Assembly: GCA_001897995.1 (NCBI GenBank)
Contig: MKRV01000236.1
Span: 62,001-126,000 of the forward strand
Source of the DNA: Alphaproteobacteria bacterium 65-37
GTDB lineage: Bacteria > Pseudomonadota > Alphaproteobacteria > Reyranellales > Reyranellaceae
Direction of reading: 5' to 3'
Length of the DNA stretch: 64,000 nucleotides
Positions within the stretch are counted from its first letter, which is position 1; the number at the start of each line of letters is the position of its first letter. Shown here in pieces: positions 11,317-19,984 of this stretch. Both the position numbers and the translations under genes were made by a program. The notes beneath the pieces were generated by a model that saw only the letters and a list, made by a program, of their open reading frames with translations, ran no database searches and was not told where the DNA came from.

Positions 11317-12984
11317 TCAGGTTTCGCCGACCCAGAAATCGATCTCGCGCAGGCCGGCGCTGCCGGGCTTCAGGTAGCCCGTCTGCCAGGTGTCGGTGTC
11401 CTGCAGGCCCTTCCAACGCTTGGCCTTCGGCTGGATCTGGCGACGGAACCGCCAGCGATACTGGTTGTAGATCGCCATGATGTTGGCCGCGTAGGCCCCC
11501 GCCAGGCCGGGTGCGCCGCGGACGATCAGCATGTTCTCGTCGTTCTTGCCGCTCGCCCTGGGGCCGAGATTGTGCGAGCCGGTGATCAGGATCGGGTCGT
11601 CGCCGAACGGATCGATCAGCACGACCTTGCTGTGCACCATCGCCCGGGCCTTGGGCAGCTTCTTCATCTCGCGCACGAAGAACCCCGTGGCCTCGTCGAT
11701 CGCGGCCGGCAGAACGACGTTGAAATCCGCCTTCTCGGTATTGGCCTGGTCGAAGAGCTGCACGGGACTCTTCGTCGTGCTGGGATCCTGGTTGATCGCG
11801 CCCTTGATGTAGAAGCGCCGGCCCTTCGTACCTGCCCGCGCCTTGTCGATGATCTGGTTGAGCAGCGTCTCGCGCGGCCCGGGATTGAACATCAGGAACA
11901 GGATGGCCTGCTGGGCGCCCAGGATCAGCTTGCGCGCCTCGACGAGGTCGACCTGGCCGATCGTCGGCGTAAACCACAGACGCGTCGGCACCGTGCCGAT
12001 CTTCATGCTGCGCGGCCTGGTATCCGACTTCAGCAGCGCCGGCGGCGACAGGTCGCCCGATTGGCGCAGCAGATCCCACTGTTCGCGGTACTCGGCCGCG
12101 AGCTTGGGATCGTCGATCAGAAGCGAGTTGTTCGCCTGGGTGCAGAGCCCCGTCTTCGTCCAGTTCTGGCTGCCGGTCCACACCCAGCGCGGCTTCTTCT
12201 TCTGGTCGCAGATCACCAGGAATTTGTTGTGACCGAGGGCGCGCGGCGAGATCATTCGGTCGTGCAGGTCGATCCGGCCCTTAAGGCTGCGGCGGGCCGG
12301 CTTGTTCTGGTCCTCACCCTTTTTCTTCACGCTGCCATTGGCCAGCACGACATGGGCGCGTTTGCCGATCTTGCGCAGGGCGGCTTCGAGCTGCTTGTCG
12401 TCGAGTTCGTAGAGCGCCGCGTAGATCTCGCTCCTGGCCTTCGCGGCCTTGTCCAGGATCTCGAACAGACGGGCGCCCAGCGGCCCGGTCAGATAATCAC
12501 GGAACGGATCGCCCGGCGTGGCGATGATCTTCTCGAGCCTGGCCGATTTCAGATCGCCGTCGGTGACGCCGAGGCGACGCGACACCCATTGAGCTGCCAC
12601 GATCCCGCGATTGAAATAGGCTTCGATGCGGGGCGCCATTTCGTGTGACAGGACGATCTTGGCGGTCCAGGCACTCGCCCGGCCGGCGTCGGCCGACAGG
12701 TTGTCCTTGTCGGGCCCGACCATCGGCACCACGCGGTACTGCACCGTGTCGCCCGGCCTGGCCATGTAGTCGGTCCATTGGTATTTCTGGATCGGCCAAT
12801 TGGTCGATGCGCGACGTTCGCCGAGCTTGGCTTTCTCGCCCTCGAAACCGACCCAGGTGCTGACGATTTCCTCGACGCCATTTCGCCGGCGCAACAGGGC
12901 AAATCCACGACACTCCTTGATGAAACCGTCGGGCTTCCAGGCAACGAACACGTCGTCGCCATTGTGGCAGACGTTGACCTTCAT
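11317..12984 (-). CDS. Phospholipase D-like domain protein with two HKD motifs
   Basis: 555 residues. An N-terminal region of about 150 residues without a recognised domain is followed by two PLD-like halves. The first catalytic motif is GHNKFLVICD (His about 252), followed by TGSQNWT. The second is VHSKVVLID with TGSHNLG. The second has the standard HxK(x)4D spacing; in the first the residue at the Asp position is Cys with Asp one place later. No signal peptide is evident. The substrate (phospholipid, nucleic acid or other phosphodiester) cannot be told. GGGGGAGGG precedes the ATG. Confidence 0.83.
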   Translation of the reverse strand: MKVNVCHNGDDVFVAWKPDGFIKECRGFALLRRRNGVEEIVSTWVGFEGEKAKLGERRASTNWPIQKYQWTDYMARPGDTVQYRVVPMVGPDKDNLSADAGRASAWTAKIVLSHEMAPRIEAYFNRGIVAAQWVSRRLGVTDGDLKSARLEKIIATPGDPFRDYLTGPLGARLFEILDKAAKARSEIYAALYELDDKQLEAALRKIGKRAHVVLANGSVKKKGEDQNKPARRSLKGRIDLHDRMISPRALGHNKFLVICDQKKKPRWVWTGSQNWTKTGLCTQANNSLLIDDPKLAAEYREQWDLLRQSGDLSPPALLKSDTRPRSMKIGTVPTRLWFTPTIGQVDLVEARKLILGAQQAILFLMFNPGPRETLLNQIIDKARAGTKGRRFYIKGAINQDPSTTKSPVQLFDQANTEKADFNVVLPAAIDEATGFFVREMKKLPKARAMVHSKVVLIDPFGDDPILITGSHNLGPRASGKNDENMLIVRGAPGLAGAYAANIMAIYNQYRWRFRRQIQPKAKRWKGLQDTDTWQTGYLKPGSAGLREIDFWVGET

Positions 12985-13127
12985 GGCGCCCTCCCCCGAG
13001 GCCTACTACACCCCGGGAAACGCTAGGCACGTTCTCACAGCACGTCCACCTTCACCGCGTGACGGACGGTGCGAGGGCCCTGCTTCGTGGGCGACACCTC
13101 TTTCTGCCGGGAGTAGCATCCCGCCCA

Positions 13128-13979
13128 ATGACCGTGCCCGTAACCCTCTCGGAGTGGAAACCCGCGCCATTCGACGTGCAGGGTGAGTCGGTGTTCGCCA
13201 TCGGCGACGTCCATGGCTGCGCCGACGAGCTGGCGGGGCTGCTCCAGTCGATCGCCGGCCTCGCGCGCGAAACGGAAGGCCGGCGGCGGCTGATCTATCT
13301 CGGCGACATGATCAATCGCGGACCGGACAGCATCCGTGTCCTCGACCTGTGGGCCCGCACTGAAGAGGCGCACGGCGTCGACCATGTCGACCGGCTGCTG
13401 GGCAACCACGAGATCATGATGATGCTTTCGGTCATCGGCGGACCTTTCGCCCACAAGGCCGAAACGATGTGGCTGTCCAAGCGCATGGGTGGCCATGTCC
13501 TGCTCGATCAAATGGCCAACCGCGCCGGCCGGGCCGTGGCGCATGCCGACCAGGCATTGCTCGCCGAGACCCTGGGCGACACGGTGGTCCATCGCCTGCA
13601 GGGCATGCGCTCGCATGTCCGGCTGGGCAATACGCTATTCGTCCATGGTGGCCTCGATCCCCATGCCGACCCGGATGAGTTCCTGACGCGTCCGTGGACC
13701 CTGTTCACCGAGGCGCGCTGGGCCTGGATCAATCACGGCTTCCTCGACTGGAAGGGCCGGTTCGGCGGCACCCTGGTGGTGCATGGCCACACCCCGCCCG
13801 ACAAGCATCGGGCGATCAGCGGGCTCGACGACCCGCACCTGTTCGAAGGCGACCGGTTGGGTCTGGATGGCGGCAGCGCCCGCACCGGCATCGTGACGGC
13901 GGCAGAAATCCAGGATGGCCGGTACCGGCTCCTGAAGGCCGGCACGCCTTTCGAGACCCCGATCCCCTCCGAAGGGTAA
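13128..13979 (+). CDS. PPP-family metallophosphatase (serine/threonine or diadenosine tetraphosphatase-like)
   Basis: 283 residues with the complete calcineurin-like metal-binding set: GDVHG (about 26-30), GDMINRGP (about 59-66), GNHE, HGG and HGHT. This order is that of the PPP family, which includes protein phosphatases and symmetrical Ap4A hydrolase ApaH; I cannot separate those. The ATG at 13128 is preferred over an in-frame GTG at 13059 because the homologous core begins soon after it and GGGAG lies upstream. It is divergent from the PLD-like gene. Confidence 0.85.
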   Translation: MTVPVTLSEWKPAPFDVQGESVFAIGDVHGCADELAGLLQSIAGLARETEGRRRLIYLGDMINRGPDSIRVLDLWARTEEAHGVDHVDRLLGNHEIMMMLSVIGGPFAHKAETMWLSKRMGGHVLLDQMANRAGRAVAHADQALLAETLGDTVVHRLQGMRSHVRLGNTLFVHGGLDPHADPDEFLTRPWTLFTEARWAWINHGFLDWKGRFGGTLVVHGHTPPDKHRAISGLDDPHLFEGDRLGLDGGSARTGIVTAAEIQDGRYRLLKAGTPFETPIPSEG

Positions 13980-14022
13980 GCTGCCGACGGCCAGGATGGC
14001 TGTCACTTTTTTTCGGCTGTTC

Positions 14023-14051
14023 TGTCGGCAGTCCCCCTGCTTCTTCGTCCT
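14023..14051 (+). promoter_or_regulatory. Candidate ECF42-type promoter of the YCII/sigma operon
   Basis: TGTCGG (14023-14028), 17-base spacer, CGTCCT (14046-14051), 23 bp before the YCII start codon. The same hexamers with the same 17-base spacer occur at 15768-15796. ECF42 factors are reported to use TGTCGA-like -35 and CGTC-like -10 elements, so autoregulation is the likely reading. Confidence 0.65.
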
Positions 14052-14074
14052 ATGCAACAAGAGGGTCCGCTTCC

Positions 14075-14464
14075 ATGCTTTATGCCATCCTTTGCTACAA
14101 CTCCGAGGACGCGATCGGCTCCTGGTCCAAGGAGCAGCACGCCGAAACCATGACGCGGCTGCACAAGGTCCACGAGAAACTGGAGAAGCAGAACCGGATC
14201 GGCCCCGTGGCTCGCCTGCTGCCGACCACCGCCGCCACCACCCTGCGGAAGGGCCGCGAGGACGTGGTGATCGACGGCCCCTTCGCCGAGACCAAGGAGC
14301 AGCTCCTCGGCTTCTACATCGTCGATTGCGCATCGCTCGACGGCGCCATCGAGGTCGCCAGGGACCTTGCAAAGGCCAATCCCCTGACCGGCGCCTACGA
14401 AATCCGGCCGGTGGCACAGCTTCACGAAAGCCACCTTCCGACTGAAAAGAAGCCCGCGGCATGA
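14075..14464 (+). CDS. YCII/DGPF-domain protein
   Basis: 129-residue YCII-related protein: ferredoxin-like fold, beginning MLYAILCYNSED and containing the hallmark DGPFAETKEQLLGFY at about residues 68-82. DGPF proteins are encoded next to ECF42-type sigma factors across bacteria; they may be enzymes or modulators of the sigma factor, and their reaction is not established. It lies directly downstream of the TGTCGG-N17-CGTCCT element. Its TGA overlaps the ATG of the sigma gene (ATGA), which indicates translational coupling. Confidence 0.92.
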   Translation: MLYAILCYNSEDAIGSWSKEQHAETMTRLHKVHEKLEKQNRIGPVARLLPTTAATTLRKGREDVVIDGPFAETKEQLLGFYIVDCASLDGAIEVARDLAKANPLTGAYEIRPVAQLHESHLPTEKKPAA

Positions 14465-15699
14465 ACGACCTCGGCTGGATCGACGCGGTCGTCGCCGGCG
14501 TCCGCCCCCAGGTGATGGGAGCGTTGCTGCGCTACTTCCGTGACCTCGATACGGCCGAGGAAGCTTTTCAGGAAGCCTGCCTGCGGGCCCTCAGGACATG
14601 GCCGCAGAACGGCCCGCCACGCGACGCCGCCGCTTGGCTGATCCTGGTCGGGCGCAATGCGGCGATGGACGATGTCCGCAAGCGCGCCCGCCACACCGAA
14701 CTGCCCGACGAGGCGGAACTCTCCGATCTCGGCGACGCCGAAGCCTCGCTCGCCGACCGGCTCGACGGCGAACACTACCGCGACGACATCCTGCGGCTGC
14801 TCTTCATCTGCTGCCATCCCGAGCTGCCGGCGACGCAACAGATCGCGCTGGCGCTGCGCATCGTCTGCGGTCTCTCGGTGGGCCAGATCGCCCGGGCCTT
14901 CCTCGTTTCCGAGGCGGCGATGGAGCAGCGCATCACGCGGGCCAAGGCCAAGATCGGCAATGCCAAAGTCGCCTTCGAGACGCCGGGCGCCGCGGAGCGG
15001 GCGGAGCGGCTCGCCGCCGTGGCCGCCATGCTCTACCTGATCTTCAACGAAGGCTATTCGACGAACCTGGCCGAGGCCGAAGCCCGTGCGCCGCTGGCCG
15101 AGGAGGCGATCCGGCTGGTCCGTCTGCTGCTCCGCCTCTTCCCCACCGAGCCCGAGATCATGGGGCTCACGGCATTGATGTTGTTGCAGCAGTCGCGCGC
15201 GGCGGCGCGCTTCGACGGAGACGGTAACGTCATCCTGCTCGAGGATCAGGATCGTAACCTGTGGAGTACGAGCGACATCGCCGAAGGCTTGGCGCTGATC
15301 GACAAGGCGATGCGCCATCGCCGGCCCGGCCCCTATCAGATCCAGGCCGCCATCGCGGCTCTTCATGCCCGCGCCGAGTGCGCCGAGAACACCGACTGGC
15401 CGCAAATCGACCTGCTCTACGCAAATCTCGAACGCCTGCAGCCTTCGCCGGTCGTCACGCTGAACCGCGCCGTCGCCGTTTCAAAGGTCAAAGGACCGCA
15501 GGCGGCGCTCGACATGATCGAACCGCTGGGGGCACGGCTGCAGGGCTATTTCTATTTCCACGGGGTCAAAGGCGCGCTGCTGCAGCGGCTCGACCGCAAC
15601 GACGAAGCGCGCGAAGCCTTCAGGCGCGCGATCGCGCTGGCCCACACGCCGGCGGAAGCGGCCCATATCCGCCAGCACCTCGACCGCCTGTCATCCTGA
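14461..15699 (+). CDS. ECF42-type RNA polymerase sigma factor with C-terminal TPR-like domain
   Basis: 412 residues, about twice the size of a minimal ECF sigma. Region 2 is seen at about 15-75 (DTAEEAFQEACLRALRTW, WLILVGRNAAMD). Region 4 is at about 110-165, with the recognition helix GLSVGQIARAFLVSEAAMEQRI. A roughly 230-residue C-terminal extension follows, containing LYLIFNEGYS and TPR-like helices (EAREAFRRAIALA). Such an extension plus an upstream DGPF gene defines the ECF42 group. No anti-sigma gene is present; in this group the C-terminal domain is thought to control activity. A weak CCTCC/GGAGG hairpin follows the stop at 15707-15721. Confidence 0.93.
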   Translation: MNDLGWIDAVVAGVRPQVMGALLRYFRDLDTAEEAFQEACLRALRTWPQNGPPRDAAAWLILVGRNAAMDDVRKRARHTELPDEAELSDLGDAEASLADRLDGEHYRDDILRLLFICCHPELPATQQIALALRIVCGLSVGQIARAFLVSEAAMEQRITRAKAKIGNAKVAFETPGAAERAERLAAVAAMLYLIFNEGYSTNLAEAEARAPLAEEAIRLVRLLLRLFPTEPEIMGLTALMLLQQSRAAARFDGDGNVILLEDQDRNLWSTSDIAEGLALIDKAMRHRRPGPYQIQAAIAALHARAECAENTDWPQIDLLYANLERLQPSPVVTLNRAVAVSKVKGPQAALDMIEPLGARLQGYFYFHGVKGALLQRLDRNDEAREAFRRAIALAHTPAEAAHIRQHLDRLSS

Positions 15700-15767
15700 T
15701 TGCAAGCCTCCTGCAAGGAGGGCCCTTTCGCGGCAAGCAAGGATTGTAAAATTTTTCCCCCTGCCAA

Positions 15768-15796
15768 TGTCGGATCGCCCAGGGCTCGTCCGTCCT
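15768..15796 (+). promoter_or_regulatory. Second candidate ECF42-type promoter, before the VOC/DoxX pair
   Basis: TGTCGG (15768-15773), 17-base spacer, CGTCCT (15791-15796), 29 bases before the VOC start codon. It is identical in both hexamers and in spacing to the element before the YCII gene, which suggests that the VOC and DoxX genes belong to the regulon of the adjacent sigma factor. Confidence 0.65.
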
Positions 15797-15825
15797 CGGG
15801 ATATGACAACAGCCAGGAGACTGTC

Positions 15826-16233
15826 ATGAGCAATACCAATCCTCCCGTCCTCGGTGGCCCGACCCCCTACCTCTCGGTCAGCAATGCCGCCAAGGCCGCG
15901 GAGTTCTACGTCAAGGCTCTCGATGCCAAGGAAGTCATGCGCATGCCGCCGGACGACAAGGGCCGCTACCTGCACATCCATCTCGTGATCAATGGCGGCT
16001 CGCTGATGCTGGCCGATGTCTTTCCCGAGCATGGCCATCCGCTGGAGAAGCCGGCCGGCTTCGCGCTGCATCTGGCGGTCGACGACGTCGACAAGGCCTT
16101 CGACCGTGCGGTCAAGGCCGGTGGCGACGTCGTGTTGCCGGTGCAGGACATGTTCTGGGGCGATCGCTACGGCCAGTTCCGCGACCCGTTCGGCGTCCTG
16201 TGGTCGATGGGCGCGCCCCTCAAGAAGGCCTGA
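15826..16233 (+). CDS. VOC family protein (PhnB/glyoxalase-like)
   Basis: 135 residues. Two beta-alpha-beta-beta-beta halves: TPYLSVSNAAKAAEFYVKAL at about 12-31 and FALHLAVDDVDKAFDRAV at about 72-89, ending GQFRDPFGVLWSMG, the pattern of PhnB-like VOC proteins. The reaction is unknown. The ATG at 15826 is chosen for the CAGGAGA site before it; an in-frame upstream extension is low-complexity and crosses the promoter. Its TGA is one base from the next ATG. Its promoter-like element suggests ECF control. Confidence 0.88.
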   Translation: MSNTNPPVLGGPTPYLSVSNAAKAAEFYVKALDAKEVMRMPPDDKGRYLHIHLVINGGSLMLADVFPEHGHPLEKPAGFALHLAVDDVDKAFDRAVKAGGDVVLPVQDMFWGDRYGQFRDPFGVLWSMGAPLKKA

Positions 16234-16234
16234 G

Positions 16235-16624
16235 ATGATCTCCAGCCGTGCACTCTGGGCGGGCCGCATCCTGAGCGGCCTCGCCATCGTGTTCCTGGCG
16301 ATGGACGGCGCCATCAAGATGGTGCCGATCCAGCCGGTCACCGACAGCCTGAAGGACCTGGGCTACCCGACGAGCGACGGCTTCGCCCGCCTGCTCGGCG
16401 TCATCACCCTGGGCGGCACCGCGCTCTATGCCTGGCCGCGCACCGCGCTGCTCGGTGCAATCCTGCTGACCGGCCTGATGGGCGGCGCCATGGCGAGCCA
16501 CGTGCGCCTCGACCATCCGATATTCACGCACACCCTGTTCGGCCTCTGGCTCGGCCTGATCGTCTGGGGTGGATTGTGGCTACGGGACGAACGGCTACGC
16601 CGACTGTTGCCGTTCATGCAGTGA
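16235..16624 (+). CDS. DoxX-like integral membrane protein
   Basis: 129 residues with four predicted membrane helices: ILSGLAIVFLAMDGAIKM, LLGVITLGGTALYAW, LLGAILLTGLMGGAMASHV and FGLWLGLIVWGGLWL. The size, helix number and the conserved AMDGAIK segment fit the DoxX-like family, whose members are linked to quinone or thiol redox stress but mostly lack a defined reaction. It starts one base after the VOC stop codon, so the two are co-expressed. It is convergent with the histidine kinase gene. Confidence 0.85.
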   Translation: MISSRALWAGRILSGLAIVFLAMDGAIKMVPIQPVTDSLKDLGYPTSDGFARLLGVITLGGTALYAWPRTALLGAILLTGLMGGAMASHVRLDHPIFTHTLFGLWLGLIVWGGLWLRDERLRRLLPFMQ

Positions 16625-16653
16625 AACCTTCAAAGGATTGACCGGAAGAAACT

Positions 16654-18336
16654 TCAGCCGAGCAGAGCCTTGATCTGCTCGGCCAATTGCCTCTGCTGAT
16701 AGGGCTTGTTGAGGCGCGGCAGCTCCAGGCTGGCGCGCGCCGGCAGATCGGCGTAGCCGGTTGCCAGCAGGATAGGCAGTTCGGGACGCATGGAACGCGC
16801 CTGCTCGGCAAGCTGCAGGCCGGTCATCCCCGGCATCGCATAGTCCGTAATCATCAGGTCGATCGCCTCGTCGGCGCGCAAGATATCGAGTGCCTCTGCA
16901 CCCGACGATGCCCTGATCACCGTATGACCGAGATCTTCCAGGAGGTCCGTCGTCGCCAGGCCGATGAGGAAATCGTCGTCGACGAACAGGAGTTTGGCGG
17001 TCCTTTTCTCGTTGGATGCCGCTTCTTGAAGGCCGGAGGTCACTACCATTGGAACACCGTCTGCTACGGGAAGCCACAATTCGGCGCGTGTTCCATGGCC
17101 CGGCGTGCTGAACAGGCGCAGTGCGCCCTTGAGCTGCTGCGCGAGGCCGTGGATCATCGATAGGCCGAGCCCCGTTCCTTTGCCGACTTCCTTGGTCGAA
17201 AAGAAGGGCTCGACCGCCTTCTGCAATGTCAGCGCATCCATGCCGGTGCCCGAATCGGACACCGAAAGCCGCAGATATCGACCTGCCGCCAAGTCACGTA
17301 CCGTACCGGTTTCGACCTCATCGAGAGAGATCGCCACCCTGCCACCGTCGGGCATCGCATCGCGGCTGTTGACGACGAGATTGAGCAATGCGAGCTCGAC
17401 CTGATTGGCATCGATATGCGCCGCAGCCAATCCACTCGGCAAGTCGAAGTGCATGTCCACGGCAGGACCGGTGGATCGGCGCAACAAATTTCCCATTCCC
17501 TGGACGAGTTCGGCCAGATCGACCGGCTTCGGTTCCAATGCCTGGTGCCGCGCAAAGGCGAGCAAGCGTTGCGTCAAAGCGGCACCACGCTGCGCGCCCT
17601 GCATGGCGCCGTCGATCAGCTGGTCGTTCATCGGGCCGGCGGGTACGCGCTTGCGGAGAAGCTCCAGATTGGCGATCACTGCCGTCAGGAGGTTGTTGAA
17701 GTCATGGGCCACCCCGCCGGTGAGCTGCCCGATCGATTCGATCTTCTGCATTTGACGTAGCTTGGCCTCGGTCCGCTCCCGTTCGGCGATCTGCGCGACG
17801 AGTTCGTCGTGTGCATTCTGAAGCTGCGCCGTGCGTTCTTCGACCCGCCGTTCCAGAACGTCGTTCGCCTGCTGGAGTCTCAGCTCCTTATCGCGCAGGC
17901 TCTCCAGCAACGACCGCGCCTCATACTGACGATGACGCCCTTTGACGGCGGCGCGCGCGACGCTGACAAGCGTGGTCGGGTGAAAAGGCCGCTCAATGAA
18001 CGAGACATTGCCGAGCGTCTCGAGCCAGCGGGAGGCAATCGGATTGCGTTCCGGGCCGCCCCCATGGTTCGTCACCAGCAGAACGGGCAAGTCCGACCAG
18101 GCTGGCTGCGCGGCGAACCATAGGGCAAGAGGCTTGAGGTCGGTCGCGCGGATTGCCTCCTCCGTGACCAGGAAGAAAGCGACATCGTCATCGAGGGCCT
18201 CGACCAGAGCCCCCAGTGTCGAAAAGACGGCGCACGAGACGTCCGTTTGCGCGATCAGGGAACAGGCCACGGCAGCGTCGCGACCGCGGGGCGCCAGCAC
18301 CAGCGCGCGCAGCGGTCGTTCGGCATTTCCGATCAC
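16654..18336 (-). CDS. Hybrid sensor histidine kinase/response regulator
   Basis: 560 residues, no membrane segment, so cytoplasmic. Residues 1-130 resemble a receiver domain without the acidic pocket and with RPF where KP is usual (a pseudo-receiver). A coiled coil runs from about 140 to 200. HisKA has the phospho-acceptor in GGVAHDFNNLL (His211). HATPase_c shows NLVVNSRDAMP, DSGTGM and GKGTGLGLSM. A C-terminal receiver has FVDDD, ITDYAMPG (Asp about 498) and NKPY. Its ATG overlaps the TGA of the KaiC-like gene by 4 bp, so the two proteins are translationally coupled and probably work together. No output domain is present in the protein. Confidence 0.92.
   Translation of the reverse strand: MIGNAERPLRALVLAPRGRDAAVACSLIAQTDVSCAVFSTLGALVEALDDDVAFFLVTEEAIRATDLKPLALWFAAQPAWSDLPVLLVTNHGGGPERNPIASRWLETLGNVSFIERPFHPTTLVSVARAAVKGRHRQYEARSLLESLRDKELRLQQANDVLERRVEERTAQLQNAHDELVAQIAERERTEAKLRQMQKIESIGQLTGGVAHDFNNLLTAVIANLELLRKRVPAGPMNDQLIDGAMQGAQRGAALTQRLLAFARHQALEPKPVDLAELVQGMGNLLRRSTGPAVDMHFDLPSGLAAAHIDANQVELALLNLVVNSRDAMPDGGRVAISLDEVETGTVRDLAAGRYLRLSVSDSGTGMDALTLQKAVEPFFSTKEVGKGTGLGLSMIHGLAQQLKGALRLFSTPGHGTRAELWLPVADGVPMVVTSGLQEAASNEKRTAKLLFVDDDFLIGLATTDLLEDLGHTVIRASSGAEALDILRADEAIDLMITDYAMPGMTGLQLAEQARSMRPELPILLATGYADLPARASLELPRLNKPYQQRQLAEQIKALLG
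16657..16683 (-). terminator. Hairpin overlapping the 3' end of the histidine kinase gene
   Basis: 9-bp perfect stem GCCGAGCAG (16657-16665) / CTGCTCGGC (16675-16683) with a 9-base loop. Read leftwards it is followed by TGAAGTTTCTTCC, moderately T-rich. It overlaps the last kinase codons and could stop transcripts from both the kinase and the convergent DoxX gene. Confidence 0.45.
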
Positions 18337-19826
18337 TCGCCGATCCCGGGGCGCGGAGGGGCGCGGTTTCCAGCCAGCGTCGGCGTGCCGCGCAAGACGC
18401 CATGAAATTCCACGAGGGGCTCGCCGATGTGCAGACCGTGGTCGATCCAGAATTCTCGGATCGTGTCCTCATGCTGGCCACCGCGTTTCTTGATGACCGA
18501 CAGCGCTCGGCGCACCGCTCCTTCGGCTTCGAAGTAGCGGAGCAGCACGACAGCATCGGCGAGGTAGGTGATATCGACAGGTGATTTCATCTCGCCGACC
18601 AACCCATGTTGGGCCACCGTCATGAATGTCGAAACACCTGTGCGGTTGAGATACTGGATCAGCTCATGCATGTGCAGGATCAGCGCGTTCTCCTGCGGCA
18701 TCGCCGCCTGGTAGCCATTGAGGCTGTCGATCACCACCGTTTTCGTCGCCGGATCCGCACAGGCCGCCCGCACAGTGTACGCGAACTCGCCGGGTGAGAG
18801 TTCTGCGGCGTCGAGCTGCTTGATCTGCAACATTCCGGTGGCCTGCATGGCGGCGAAATCAAAGCCAAGCGGCTTTGCACGATCGAAAAGCAGCCCCAGC
18901 TCTTCGTCGAATAGGAACATCGCAACCTTTTCGCCTCGACGAACCGTCTCCGCCGCGAACTGCCAGGCAAGCGTGGTCTTGCCGGCCCCCGCCGGACCAA
19001 GCACGAGCGTACTCGAGCCCTGCTCGATGCCGCCGCCTAGAAGCTTGTCGAGAGCCGCGATGCCGCTGGCGATACGACCGCGATGAAAACTGCGCCGATG
19101 CTCGGCAGCGACAAGGCGCGGAAAGACGTGAGCGCCACCGGCGCGGATGGTGAAATCGTGGTAGCCGCCGCGAAAGCCCTGCGCGCGGTACTTGACGACA
19201 CGCAGGCGACGACGCTCGGCACCATAATCCGGCGTCATCTCTTCGAGACGAATGACGCCGTGAGCAACGGAGTGCACCGTCTTGTCGAGCGTATCGGTCG
19301 TGAGATCGTCGAGCATCAGCACCGTCGCGCCATGGCGCGAAAAGTAATGCTTGAGAGCCAGGATCTGCCGCCGATAGCGGAGCGAGCTCTGTGCCAATAG
19401 GCGAATCTCCGACAACGAATCGAGGACAATACGTTGCGCGTCGCTCTTCTCGACAGCTTGGAAGATGAGCTTGGTCGTCTCGCCGAGCTCCAGATCCGAC
19501 GAATAGAGCAGACTCTGCTGCTGGTCGGAATCGAGCAGACTCTCCGGCGGCACGACTTCGAAGACATCGATTTTTTCGTCGAGTTCCCAGCCATGAGACA
19601 CTGCCGCGCTGCGAAGTTCGGCTGCACTCTCCGACAACGTCACGTAGAGCCCCTGCTCGCCCTGCTGTGCGCCTTCCATCAGAAAGCGCATCGCCATCGT
19701 GGTTTTGCCGGTTCCAGGGCTGCCCTCGAGAAGGAAGACCCTCCCGACCGCGAGGCCACCGAAAAGAATGTCATCAAGTCCTGGCACGCCCGTTCGGGCA
19801 CGAAGCGTCTTTACAGGGTCGTCCAT
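18333..19826 (-). CDS. KaiC-like double RecA-fold ATPase
   Basis: 497 residues with two KaiC/RadA-type ATPase domains in tandem. The first has P-loop GSPGTGKTT (about 35-43) and Walker B IVLDSLSE. The second has P-loop GPAGAGKTT (about 277-285) and Walker B VVIDSLNG. No KaiA or KaiB gene is nearby, and I do not see a clear match to the cyanobacterial CII Ser-Thr phosphorylation pair, so clock function should not be assumed. GAGGGAAG precedes the ATG. The 3' end overlaps the hybrid kinase gene by 4 bp. Confidence 0.92.
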   Translation of the reverse strand: MDDPVKTLRARTGVPGLDDILFGGLAVGRVFLLEGSPGTGKTTMAMRFLMEGAQQGEQGLYVTLSESAAELRSAAVSHGWELDEKIDVFEVVPPESLLDSDQQQSLLYSSDLELGETTKLIFQAVEKSDAQRIVLDSLSEIRLLAQSSLRYRRQILALKHYFSRHGATVLMLDDLTTDTLDKTVHSVAHGVIRLEEMTPDYGAERRRLRVVKYRAQGFRGGYHDFTIRAGGAHVFPRLVAAEHRRSFHRGRIASGIAALDKLLGGGIEQGSSTLVLGPAGAGKTTLAWQFAAETVRRGEKVAMFLFDEELGLLFDRAKPLGFDFAAMQATGMLQIKQLDAAELSPGEFAYTVRAACADPATKTVVIDSLNGYQAAMPQENALILHMHELIQYLNRTGVSTFMTVAQHGLVGEMKSPVDITYLADAVVLLRYFEAEGAVRRALSVIKKRGGQHEDTIREFWIDHGLHIGEPLVEFHGVLRGTPTLAGNRAPPRPGIGE

Positions 19827-19952
19827 CTTCCCTCACCACCTCCGGTGCTCCCGACGGGCCGAAACGCACCACAACGATGAGAGCGCTTGAATAACGGTGG
19901 CTGGAGGCCGAAGTTCCGGCACCCTCCGGGCCGGGGGAGTGCCTGGGAAGAT

Positions 19953-19970
19953 GGAACCGCGAGCGGTTCC
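19953..19970 (-). terminator. Candidate terminator hairpin downstream of recQ
   Basis: GGAACCGC (19953-19960) GA GCGGTTCC (19963-19970): a perfect 18-base inverted repeat, foldable as a 7-bp stem with a CGAG-type loop. It lies 15 bp beyond the recQ stop in the direction of recQ transcription. The following bases (ATCTTCCC on the leftward strand) are only weakly T-rich. Confidence 0.45.
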
Positions 19971-19984
19971 GTTGTCCACGTACC

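Noticed and set aside
18333-19826. A complete circadian KaiABC system
   Set aside because: Only a KaiC-like ATPase is present; no KaiA or KaiB frame occurs in the window and the CII phosphorylation pair is not evident.
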